Shown: positions 48,303 to 60,300 of the stretch, one piece after another | Layout of the letters: each line of letters opens with the position of its first letter | Position numbering within the stretch: position 1 is the stretch's first letter | NCBI RefSeq assembly: GCF_000021945.1 | Contig: NC_011831.1 | Span: 3,919,353 to 3,983,352, forward strand | DNA: 64,000 nucleotides | Direction of reading: 5' to 3' | From: Chloroflexus aggregans DSM 9485 | Lineage (GTDB): Bacteria; Chloroflexota; Chloroflexia; Chloroflexales; Chloroflexaceae | Position numbers and translations under genes: made by a program | Notes under the pieces: generated by a model | What the model was told of the DNA's origin: nothing | Seen by the model: the letters and a program-made list of their open reading frames with translations, nothing else | Database searches by the model: none

Positions 48303-51300
48303 CCTCCGTTCCTGTACACCAGCGGCAGGTATAACCGCACCGGCCCGATGACGAAGCGCTGTTCGGCATACAGCCCCGCCTGATCGGTCACCCGCAGCAC
48401 GACCCAGTTGTTGCCGCGATCCAAATCGGCCTGCGTCGGCGTGCCGGAGAGGGTGGCCGTACCGTCGCCGTGGTTCACGAGCGTCAGCCAGGCCGGCAAC
48501 GTCGGCGCGGTGAGGGTGAGCGCGTCGCCGTAGGCCAGGTCGTCGTCATCGGCGATGATCTCGTAGGTGTACGGCACGCCGGCCCGCACCTCGCCATCCG
48601 GCGGCCAGGTGATGAAGCGCGGCGCGTCGTTGCGGTTTTTTGCCAGGAGCGTGAACGGCCCGGCCACCGTCCAGTTGCCGGCGCGGTCCACAGCGCGCAC
48701 GGTGATGGTGTGCACGCCGGGCATGGAAAAGTCCAACTGCGGCACGCCGTGCCAACGTCCGTCCGGGAAGCGTACTAGGTCGGTCGTCCACAGGCGGCCG
48801 TCCGGCTGTTCGATGCGTAGATCGGCCCAGGCCAGCGCCGCTTCGCTCAGCGTGCCGGTAAAGACCGGCACTGCGTCGGTGATGGGCTTCCAGTACCAGG
48901 AATTGAAACTCCAGCCTGTGTAGTCCTCACGCCAGACCTCGGTGAGGACCTGCGTGACGGTGAGGCGCGGCGCAAGTGTATCCACGCGCAGGGTGCGCGT
49001 CAGCGGTTGCGAGCGGTTGCCCGCGCCGTCCACGGCGTAAAAGCGCACCGTCTCGGTCACACCTTCGCCCGTCGCGCCGATGGTGTAGGGTAGCCACCAG
49101 TTGCGGCTCGTCTGCGGCCAGGGGATGAGCGCCCCGTCGCTCTGGCAGGATTCGGCGCCCTCGTCCACGCGGCAAGCCTGTACACCGGCCACGCTCAGGT
49201 CGTCGGTGATGACGCCGTAGAGGTTGATCGTCGGCCAGTTCAGCCCGCCAAAGATGGAGTTGGCCAGGATGGCCTCGCTGTTGGCATCCAGCGCGATCTG
49301 CGGCGGGGTGAGGTCCACGGCGACGGTGATCGGCTCGCTCCACGCGCTCCAGTTACCCGCCGCGTCCTGTGCGCGTGCTCGTAGGCGGAATTGCGCGCTG
49401 CTCGTGCCGGCGTCCCAGGTGCACGTCCAGGCATAGCCGCCCGCGTAGGGGCAGGTGAAGGTGCGCGGACTGTCCGTCGACAGGGGTTGCGCTTCCAGTT
49501 GCAGGCGGGCCACGTCAGCGTCATAGACCCAGCCCCTGACGGTGTTGGTGAGGGGCGAGGCAAGCGCCCAGCCCAGTTGCGAACTGACCGGCAGCGGCTC
49601 GACGATGCGCGGCGCCTGCGGCGGGGCGTTGTCCACCGCGTGGTGCACCCAGAACCACTCAAAGGGCCGATGGGTGGCGTCGTCCACCGTTAGCATCAGT
49701 TCGGCGGCGTTGGGGTTGAGCGCGGTGTTCACGGTTGCCGTAATCGTCAGCGTTGCCACCTGGCCCGGTGCAACAGTCCCCAGGTTGTAGTTGTAGGGGT
49801 TTGGCGTGCCAAACTCCAACGCCCCGCGCGCCGTGGCGGTGACGACCACGCCGGGCATTGCGCCATCGCCGCTGTTGTGGATCACGATGGTATAGGTCAT
49901 CGTCTGCCCGTTTCCCACCACGCCCGACGCTACGCCGGTGATGGGATAGTCAATGCTGCCGTCCAGGTCGGCGTCAATCGGCTGGCCGGGCGTGAGCACA
50001 TCGTAGCGGTCGCTGTGCAGATAGCCGACCACGCCGCCGCGCGGCTGCGCGTCCACAATGATGGACGGAACTGCGCCGCTGTAGCGTCCGGCGTTGGGCA
50101 GGATACCGGCCGGCAGGCTGTCAAAGGCCAGGGCTTGCGTCAGCGTGAGGGCGTGAATATCGCCCACGCGCGCCAGCGGGTTCCGGTCGGCAGCGCAGTT
50201 GAGCGGGTTGAGGTCCGGCGCGCCGACGAGCAGGCAGGGCAGCGCGCCGCTGCTGTATGCTTCGTTGGCGACAAAGGCCGCGATCTGCAGCGGGTTGCCG
50301 GCATTTGTGCCCAGCGCGCCCAGCGGGATATAGAGGTCGGTGCGGCGCGGGATTTGATCGCTCGTCAGGCGGTAGACCGGCGGGCCGGCGGGCGTGGGCA
50401 GGGTTGTGGTGGACATTGTCGTGGCCGTGATCCACGCGCTGCCGTTCCACTGCTTGATGACAGCCGTGGCCGCATCGCGCACGTGGACAAGGTAGTCGGC
50501 CTCAAAGGGCAGGGTCACGGCTACAGCGTCCTGCCATCCCTGAGGCGGATAGGGTTGGTCGGCGGCCGTCGTGCCGCCGGCTTGCGTGTCAAAGTAGAAC
50601 CACAGGTCGCCGTGCACGTCCCAGTCGCCATCCTCGGCGATCCAGGTCAGTTGCAGCGCGTCGGCGTTCCACGAGCCGTAGAGCCGATGTACGCCCTGAC
50701 CGCTGCGCTCGCGGCTGAGCAGCGATGCGCCGCTTTCCAGCCAGTGCGAGTACCAGATGCCGTCCGCCGCTGCGCCGATCAGGTCGGGCGTGAGGGGCGA
50801 ATCTACCAGATACGGCCCAAAGGTCTGCACGCGCGCGTTGCCCAGCCCGTCGCGGATGACCAGGTGGGCGTAAGCCACCTGCGCCTCGCCGACGACTTGC
50901 TCGTGGCGGCGCGGGGCATCGGGCGCGTAGCGCTGTAGGGACGCAAGGCCTTGCGCATCCACCGTGACCGTGGGGCTGCTCGTCCAGCCGACATAGTAGC
51001 CCTCGATACCGCTGCCGTCGCTGGCCGCGTCCCATTCCACGATGAGCGGGCGGTTTGCTTCGCGGACCACCGGGTTGGCCCGCGAAAGCGGCACGCGCTG
51101 ACCCAGGCTATCGGTGTAGGCCAGGGTAACGGTCACAGGCTCCGGCGGGGAGAGGTCCACGGTGAGCGTGGGGGTGATAATGGTCACTTGTCCGGCCAGG
51201 TCGGTGGCACGGATGGTGATGGTGAACGGCGTCGCGCCGGCCGGCGCGGTCATCGCCAACTGCCACCCGCACGCCGGGCAGGGGTTGGCGTCCAGTTGGG

Positions 51301-54300
51301 CGACCCTTGCGCTCGTCCCTACCTCTACTACCTCTACGCGGGCGATGCCGCTGTCGTCGCCGGCGCTGCCGGTGAGCATAAAGGCGTTGAAGCCGGACAG
51401 GGCGTGCGTGGACGTGTAGACTACGGGCGCCACCGTGACCGTCGGCGGAGTCGCATCCACGATCACGCGCACCGGCGCGCTCTCGGCGGTGTCGCCGTTG
51501 CGGTCGCGGACCTGGGCGCGCAGCGTGTGCAGCCCTGCCGCCGCCGTCCAAGTGTGCGTTTCGCTCGCTTCGGTCAGTCCGGGGCCATAGGTCCAGGTCT
51601 GCGCAAGCGTGTCGTCTATGCTGAGGGTGAGGCTGTAGACCTCGTGCAGGGCATAGCCGCTCACGGTGATCGGAACGGCGCCCGGCGCGACGATGGTGTT
51701 ATCCGCCGGCGCGTTGACGGCGGCAAAGACCGGCACGGCAGGCCAGACGTTCAGGATGACCTCGCCGGTCGCCCCCGCGCCGCGATTGTCCTCCACGCGG
51801 TAGGTGAAGCGATCCTGCCCGACGAACCCGACGGTTGGGGTATAGGTAACTGTGGCGGCGAGATTTATCTCGCCTTCCGGCCCGTCCAGCAGCGTAAAAG
51901 TCAGCGGATTGGCGTTGGGATCGCGCGCCTCCAGCGTAAAGGTGGTCGGTGTGTTGTGCGCCACCTGCACGATCTGCGCCGTGGTCGTGGGCGGATGGTT
52001 GATGTCCAAATCCAGGCTCAGCGACCAGAACAAGTGATCGGGCGCAGTATAGACTGTCTCCAGGTCGCTGCCGTCCAGGTTGGCGCGGCGCAGCGTGGCC
52101 GTGTAAGGGCCACTGCCGTCCAGCGTGGCAAAGTAGAGTTTGCCTCCGCCGCTGTCCACCGCCAGGCTGGCAAGCGCCAGGTAGAGGTTGGAGGGCACGA
52201 CCAGCGTCGCTTCGGTGTAGGTGTGCGCACCGCTCCAGGCCGGCGGGTAAGGGATGCGCAGGATGCCCGATCCGCTGCCGGTGCGCTCGCCGGCCACATA
52301 GAGCATCCGCGCCTGTGGGTCAACGGCCATCCCGTTGTCCAGCAGCGTCTGCACGATGGGCTGCCCCAGTTCTTTAATCGGGTCCATATACCCGCTCTCG
52401 CCGCTTTCGGCGTAGAAGCGGATGCGCCCGCCGACGTTTTCGGCCACAAAGACCACGCCGGCAAAGGGATCGGCAGCCAGTCCCACCGGGCTGCTCAGCG
52501 CAGTGGTCAGGGTGACTACGTCGCTGCCGTCCAGGTTGGCGCGCAGCAACGTCCCCGTTCCGCCGCCAGCCTCCAGCCAGTAGAGATGGTCGCGCGTGAG
52601 GGCGATGGCCCGAATGTCGCCGCCGATGGTGCGGGTGATGATCTGTTCGGGGTCGCTGCCGTCCAACCCCAGGTGCCAGATGCGGTCATCGCTTGCAGTG
52701 GGCAGCGCCGCATACAGCCGTTCGCTGTGCGGATGTACTTTGAGATTCTGGTAGCTGTAGAGGGTATTGTGTCCCAGCGCCAGGAGGTCGAGCAGGTGCG
52801 TATGCGCTGCCGTGTTCAGGTCCAGGCGATAGAGCGCGCCGTCGTTGTTGGGGCTATAGTTCCAATAGATGCCGCGCGTGTTCGGCAGCTCGGGCGGGGA
52901 CGCGCTGAGCGTGGCGACGTGGCCGTAGCGGTCGTAGGCGGTCACCGTCGGCGGCGTCGTCACATAGCCGGGCACGCTGCACTCGCCGTACAGTTGATAG
53001 AGACGGGTGGTCTCGCCAAAGATTTCGCGCCACCAGGCGGTGTCGTAATAGTAGGGGCGCAACGCCGCTGTGCCTCCAGGGCAGGGGGATTGCAGCCCCT
53101 CTTCCACCAGGTTAAAGTCGTTGACCCAGACGCGATAGCGGGTCTGGGCGGTGCTGCCCACGCCGGTGTAACTCACGTCCAGGGCGATGCGCGGCGCGGC
53201 GGTGTCTATCTCGCCGCGCCAGGCCGCGCCGGTCAGCGCATTGCCTAGCACGTCGGCGGCGCGCGCATCCAGCCGGTAGAGACCCTCCATAGCACAGGAT
53301 GAATCCTGTGCTACGCAGGGGGTGTATTCCCAGGTCGTGGCGAGCACGCCCACGCCGCTCTGCGCCAGGGTGACGGCCTGCCAGTCGGCCTCGGCGAGTT
53401 CGGCGCGGAAACGCAGGCGCGCCTCACCGGTCGCCTCGTTGTAGCGCAGGCGCAGCGGATGGACGCCGGCGCCCAGCGTCAGCGTGAGCACGGCGCTGGT
53501 CTGGCCGTCGGGCGCGCTCAAGCGCAGCGCGCCGTCCACCCACAGCGCGGCGGTGGAATCGGCGTCTTTGGTGACGGTCAAGGTGTACACACCCGGCACG
53601 CGGAAGAGCGCCTCCTGCTGCCATTCGGCGATGAAATGGTCGGCAGTGAGGCCAGGGGCCGGCGCGCCGACGCCCCAGTCCACATCAATTTCAGGGGTGA
53701 CGGTGTACACGGTCGTTTGCGAGCCGCTCCGGTCGTACAGGCGCCCGCGCCACAGCCCCGGCGCCACGCCCAGGTCGGCCGGCGTCAGGCGCACGTCCAG
53801 CGATTGCACGCCGCTGCGCACGTCTCCCATTTCATAAACCGTGCCGGTGAAGGGCAGACTGCCGGTGATGGGCTGTGGCGGCGGGTAGAGCACCAGCGTA
53901 TCCGAGATGACGGTCACTTCGCTGCGCGGCGGTTGCTGTACCTCCACGCGCGGGGCCGTGCCGTCCACCTGATAGGCGAAGGCAAAGGCGTCGGAGACAT
54001 TGCCCACCGTATCGGCGGCGCGCACCAGCGCGGTGTAGACGCCGTTCGGCTCCAGGAGTGGCAGGCCGTCGGCGTCTGCGGCGGGCAGGGTCAGGGTGTA
54101 GGTGACCACCCACTCGCTGCCGATCCGGGTCGCTGCCTGCCAGCCGGCGCTGTACGGACGCAGGTCCATCTCCACGCTATCTACGCCGCTGCCGGGGATG
54201 GAGCCGGGCAGGTTCGGGTCGGCGGCGGTGAAGCGCAGGACCAGTTGCCGGCGGCCATCCTCTAGCGCGATGGGCGCCAGCACCGTGTACGGCGCGATGA

Positions 54301-57300
54301 CGGCGTTGACGGAGGGCGGCGTACCGTCGGCGTAAACGGCAATGCTCTGCTCGGATTGCGACGCCGCCGACTGCACGTTGCCCACGGCGTCGGTCGCGCG
54401 CACCCAGAGGGTGTGGATGCCCTCGGCGGCGGGGATGGGGACGGCGGCGCTCCACCGTTCCCGCCCGTTGGCCGTCTGCCATGCGCCGTTGTCGGCGCGC
54501 GCCTCCACTCGTGCGATGTACGAGGTCGGTTCGCTCGCCGTGCCGCCGATGACCACGCTCCGCCCGGCGGGCAGGTAGGCATGCACCGTCGGCCAGGTGA
54601 TGGCGGCAGTGGGCGTATCGGCGTCTACGGTGACGGTCAACTCTGCCGAGGCGGTCAGGTCGCCGGGCAGCCGGCTGCCATCGGGGTTGATGCCGGTGGC
54701 GCGCAGGGCGGCCTGCAGCGCCGTGACCTGCGTGGGGGCGGAAAGGGCCACGCGCGCGCTGCTCTCGAACCACACTTGCGCGCCCGGCGCCAGAGCGGGG
54801 TTATTGCCGAACGTCCAGACCGTTGCGCCGCCGCCCAGGTCGGTCGGGCGGGTGAGGGTGAGCGTCCCCTGCGCCGCGATCTGATCCATCGTGTTGCGCA
54901 CGGTGGTTGTGATGGCGAGGGACTGACCGCGCGCCAGGTAACCGTCGGCGTCGTTGTGAGCCAGCGTAACCGCCAGGCCAAAGGGATTGTAGACCTGCGG
55001 ATGGAAGGGGTAGGCCGCCGGGTCGCTCAGGTGCAGCGTGCGCTCCAGCCGGTCGCTGATGCCGTCACCGTCGCTGTCGGCGATCAGCGGGTTGGAGGTG
55101 ACGAGCGTGGTCCGCGTGGGGTTCGTGCTGTAGGTGAACGTCCAACCCCGCACCTCTTCGAAATCGGTCAGGCCGTCGCCGTCGGTGTCGGCGCGGGCCG
55201 GATCGGCGCCCATGCGCAGTTCCTCGGCGTCGCTCAGGCCGTCTCTATCGGTGTCGGCGGCGGTTGGCGAAATCGGCGAGCCGCTCTGCTGCCAGCGCAG
55301 TTCGATCAGGTCGGAGATGCCGTCGCCGTCGCTATCCCACAGCGCGTCGTTCGGGTCGTTGCCGCCGCGCGCCGCCGCGAGCAGGCCGTCGCCGTCGCCA
55401 TCGCGCAGAGGCGGCAGGTGGGGGTCCCAGGTCCAGGCCACAAATTCGTCCAGCGTGGGTGGCAGGACATCCAGCACCAGGTTGATAGGGAAATCCTGAT
55501 TGGCCTGCATCTGATTGATGCTGCAATTGGCCTGCGTCTCGGTAGAGAGCCAGCACTCGGCAGTGGGCAGGGCGAAAGCAGTGGAGAGCCATAGCACGTG
55601 CTGGCGGTTGAGGCCGGTGGTCAGTTGGATCGCCTGCGTGCTGGAGATGACACGGTCGGCGCGCAGGGCGTACAGGCGATACGTCGTGGTGCGCCAATCG
55701 TTATAGCGCACCTCGCGGGTGTACTCTGCCTGGCCGAAGCTATGCCAGTCGCCCCACGTGTTCCTCATCTCGTTCAACTGCGCCTGACCGACGTTTTGGG
55801 TGAACGGCCCTAACGCATAGCGCAGGGCGACGCCACGCTGCGTGGTCTCGTTGGGCGCGGAGGCCAGGTATTCGTGGAATAAAATCTCGCTGACATCTTC
55901 ATAGCGCGGCGTCTTGGCCCAGTGGCGCAGGTGCAGGCCCGGTATGACGGCGCTGCCGCCGGTCAACATCGGCTGCGCGCCGTTGACGGGCAACAGATCA
56001 ATGCCGCGAATGTTCAACAGGTCGTTGCCGGTTTCGGTCACCACGCCGACGCGGTAAAAGGCGCGCCGCAGGAACGAGTTGATGGAACCGGCGATGCTGA
56101 AATGGCAGGCTGCCTCCCACACGCCGGTCTGACACAGGGCAGTGGCGACCAGGTCAATGAGCGCCAGCACAGACAGCGCAATCCCCATGACCGCCAGAAG
56201 GGCGCCGAAAATCCAGCCCTGCGGGCCGGCTCCTAGGCCGGCGATGATCAACGCCAAGAGGATGCTCTCGGTGACCAGGAGCACGAAAATATCGGCGACC
56301 GTCTCGGCCAGCAGGATGTGGCCGGCGACGCTACTAATCGCCACCGTCCCGCTCAGGTAGACGTAGAGCAGAAAGGCGATGCGCGCGGCGACTTGCAGGA
56401 TCAACCCGATCACTTCCAGTACCAGCATCGCTTTGGTGATGGCAAAGGCCACCGTGGCGAATCGGGTCAGCGAGGCGATGATTTGATGCGTTTTATAGAT
56501 GGCGTAGAGCATCTTGCCGATTTGAATCAGCAGCGAGACGTTCTTGATGAGCATATAGACCACAGAAGTGATCAGCGAAAGGCCAACACCGGCGACCACT
56601 TTGGTCCACGTTGGGCCGCCGAGTTGGGCGGCGATGAATGAGGTAATGAACACGGCGGCGACCGTCACCAGGATGAACACCACTACCAGCACGGCGCCGA
56701 CGATGACCAGACCCTTGAAGAGTGAGAGCGCTCTGAGTTTGGCGCCCAGCGTCCCCAGCGCATCCTGCACCTTGCTGACCACGCCACGCGCCAGGTCGCG
56801 CGCCGTTTCCGTCGCAGCCTTGGTCAGCGCCGTTTTGAGGTCGCCAAACACCCAGAAGGCGGAGACAAAATTGACTCTGACCAGTGGCCCGATTTCTTCG
56901 ACGAGCAATTTCCCGATTTTGGTCGTCACCGAGAGCAGCGCGCTGGACGCCGTCCCGCTGAGTTTGATGATCTTGGCGACAATGCCGGTATCGGCGGCAA
57001 AGGTGTAGCGCACGATCTGATCGCCCACCTGCACCAGTTGCACCACGCCTTTGTAGAGCGCCAGATAGTACAACTGATAGATGAATTGCTTGCCTTCGGC
57101 CTCGCGCTGCGTCTCGCCCGGCTCAATGAGGGTCGCTGCCGGATAGCGCTGCTCGATTTCCTGCCAGTAATCCTCCACGGAGACGGTTTGCCAGGCGGCT
57201 TGCGCGGCGTTGTAGCGATAGGGCGTCCACTTGAGGCCGGCGTGGACGCGCACGGCGTTGACCGACGGGCTGGCGAAATCCACCGTCACCTGCGTGCCAT

Positions 57301-60300
57301 TCCAATTCACCGCCTGCGTCTCGGTGGGTAGGGCCGTGCTTTGCAGGTTGATGAGGCGGAAACGCTCCTCGGTGGCAAACAAAAGCGTGGGGGTGATCGG
57401 GCGATAGGCGTCAAAAGCGGACAGCGCCGCTGCTACGTCTGTGCTGGCCAGCGCCTCCAGCGCCGCGTCCAGGTGCGCGTAGGTGTGCGTTTCCACCTGA
57501 AGCGTGTCGGGAATGGCCCATTGCCGCGTTTCGTCGTAAGGCCAGTCGTTGTCGCGGTCAAAGCGGCGATAGATTTCCCCCACGGTGATGTCGCGTTGTC
57601 CGTCACTCTGGCACGCGCCTGTGGCCGTGAGCGTGCAATCCCGCCCGGAGAGGAAGCCCTCCTCCAACCCCATCGTCAGCAGCGTCAGTTCGCGGTCATC
57701 GGCGCGGTCGGGATCCACCGCCGGGTCTTCGTAGATGATGGCCGCATCCACGCCGTGATCCTCGCGCACGTTCAGGCCGGTCAACTGCCAGGCGTCGGGA
57801 TAGACCATCAGCACCTGCGTCTCGTTGTAGGTACAGTCGTTGCCGTTGCACGAGTCATTCAGGCCGACCACGGCCCACACCAGGCGCACCTGATGCGGCG
57901 CGCCCCACGTCCCGCCCTGGGGACGGTAGATCATCCGCGCCTGAAAGGCCATCTGCGCGCCGGTCGTCGGATCGCTGATCAGTTGCAGGGGCACATAGAC
58001 CGAGCGCCCCTTCCCCGCCCCCAGGCCGTTGACCGCAATGCCATATTGCTGATAAAAGTTCAGATTGGCCATCTGCGCGGGCGTGCTCTCAAAGGGAAGC
58101 AGGGCGGGGATGTCGGCGCAGGCATAGTTGGCGTTGAGATGGCGCGGGTTAAAATTGTTCCAAAAATCCTCGTAGAACAGCAACGCGCGTGGTTCACCGA
58201 ACAGGCTGTCAAAGCGGATATCGGCGCTATTGAACGCGCGGTTCACCTCTGTCCCTTCCACGGGCAGGCGCGCCAGCCGGGTTTCGGGTCGTTCGCACGT
58301 CCCGCTGTAGAGGGCCAGGTAGTGTGCCACGTCGCTGCCGTAGCCCGCACGCGAGACGGTCCCGTTCACTTGCACTTCGCCCCCATTGCTGCGCGTCAGC
58401 GTCACCGTGCCGGTGAAGGGCGTGCCGACGCGGAAGCGCGGGTCAGTGTATTCGCGCAACGTCAGGTTGAAGGAGGGGTTGTTGGTGGTGACCAGTTGGC
58501 TGGGCGTGCCGGGGATATGAATCTCCAGCATCGGCACCAAGCGCACGTCGCCATAGGCGTCCTGCGGGCGCGTCGAGTTGGGGTTCACGTTCTGGAAAGT
58601 TTTGCCGTCGCGGTCCTGCATCTGCCCATCCTCATCGCGCGGCCAGTCGCGCGTGGTGAGGGCGTACCACAGGTGATTGGGGTTGGTGGGGCGCAGTTGA
58701 TACTCCACGTAGAGGTATTTGCCGGCAGTGATGTTGGCAACGCTGAACGCCAGGGGGTTGGTCTGTGAAAAGACCGTCGTCTGCTGGGAGAAGGGCGACA
58801 GGTCGTAGCGGTCAGGCACGCCGTCGCCGTCGTTGTCGTCGTCGTAGAGGTCAGGCGTGCCATCGTTGTCGGTGCCCACGTCCCATTCCAGCCCATCGGG
58901 CAGGCCGTCGTTGTTCGTATCGGTCAGCAGCGGATCGCCGTACCACCAGCGCCCGTTGTAGAAAAAGCCGGTCACCTCGTCATAGTCGGAGATGCCATCG
59001 TTGTCGCTGTCGCGCCCGTCGGGGATACCGTCCTCGTCCCTATCCACGGTGATGGACAGCGTCCCCAGGCGTTCTTCCTCGGTGTTGGTCAGCCCGTCGC
59101 CGTCGTCATCACCGTTGGGGTTCTGTTGGGGCAACCCTTGCGGTTGCCCCGCAAAGGCCGAGGGCTGCGCAGCAGCAGGCAAATTGACGTTCAGCGCGCC
59201 CGCGCGAGCGGACTCTAACGGCGAGATGCCCGCCACGGCCAACCTGCCGGCAGGGGAGGGTTCGGCCAGCGTCTCTTGCAAGGCGGTCATCGCCTCGGCG
59301 CGGGCCTGTTGCGCCTGCTGACGGGCCTGCGTCGCCTGCCGGCGTTCGGCGGCGGCCACGGCGCGCTCCGATTGCGCCAGCGGGCCGAACAGGGTGCTGG
59401 TGATGACCAGCACGCTCACCACCGTGCGGATGCGGGGCGAGCGTCCTCCGCGCGCCACGACTAGCGCGCCCAGCGCAACCAGTGCGGCCGACAGCGCGCA
59501 CGTCCCCACTTCCGGCGCGGTGGGCAGGCGGGCCACGCCCAACGCCCGTGCCACCGGTGACGCGGCCAGGCGCACATCGCTGAAATCCACCTGCATCGTC
59601 AGGCGCGTCATCCCGCCGTTCTCGCCGGGCAGGTCGTAGGTGAGCGTGTTACGCACGGGAAGGCCCTGCTCATCCATCCACAGTTCGCCCATCCCCGCGA
59701 TGTTCCGAAAAGCGGCGGGAAGTTCAACCTCCGCGCCGGGCGGCAGTTCGCCGCGGGCGGTCAGGGCGGCGACGGTCCATTCTTGCAGCGCGCGGGCTAG
59801 GCGCGCGCCGTCCAGACGATACGGGTGGCGGGTGTAGGGGCGAAGCGCCGCTTCGTCCTCTTCGCCCCTACCCTCCGGCACGATGGTTTCCTGCGCCGCT
59901 GTCAGCAGGGCCAGCCAGTCGCCCTGCGGGGCAAAGGCGGCGCTGAAATCGTCCAGCGGCTCCCAGTCCCCATCGGTGCGGATCCAAGTGTGGCCGTTTT
60001 CCAGGCGCAGGTCTATCTTACCCTCGCCGGTGAGCAGATTGCCGCCCTGCGTCCAGAGACTGGCCTCCATTCGCCGCTCGGCAGGCCAGGATTGGCCGGA
60101 AAGGTAAAAGCGGTGTCGCTGCCCCACCTGTCCGACGGTGGTCACATCGGCGATGGGGATGCGCTCCTGATCCAGCGTGGCGGAAAAACGGTAGTATTCC
60201 ACGGTGTCCCATTGGCGCTGCGCATCCGCCAGGGAGGGGGTGGGTGAGGCCCCCCGTGCCGTGCGGTGTGCGCCCACGCCGAGAAGGGCGATCATCAACA

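Noticed and set aside
49877-58768. Long plus-strand open frames of 353 to 765 residues opposite the giant gene
   Set aside because: They are antisense to a coherent minus-strand protein, lack motifs and start signals, and arise from the high GC content and codon bias of that gene.
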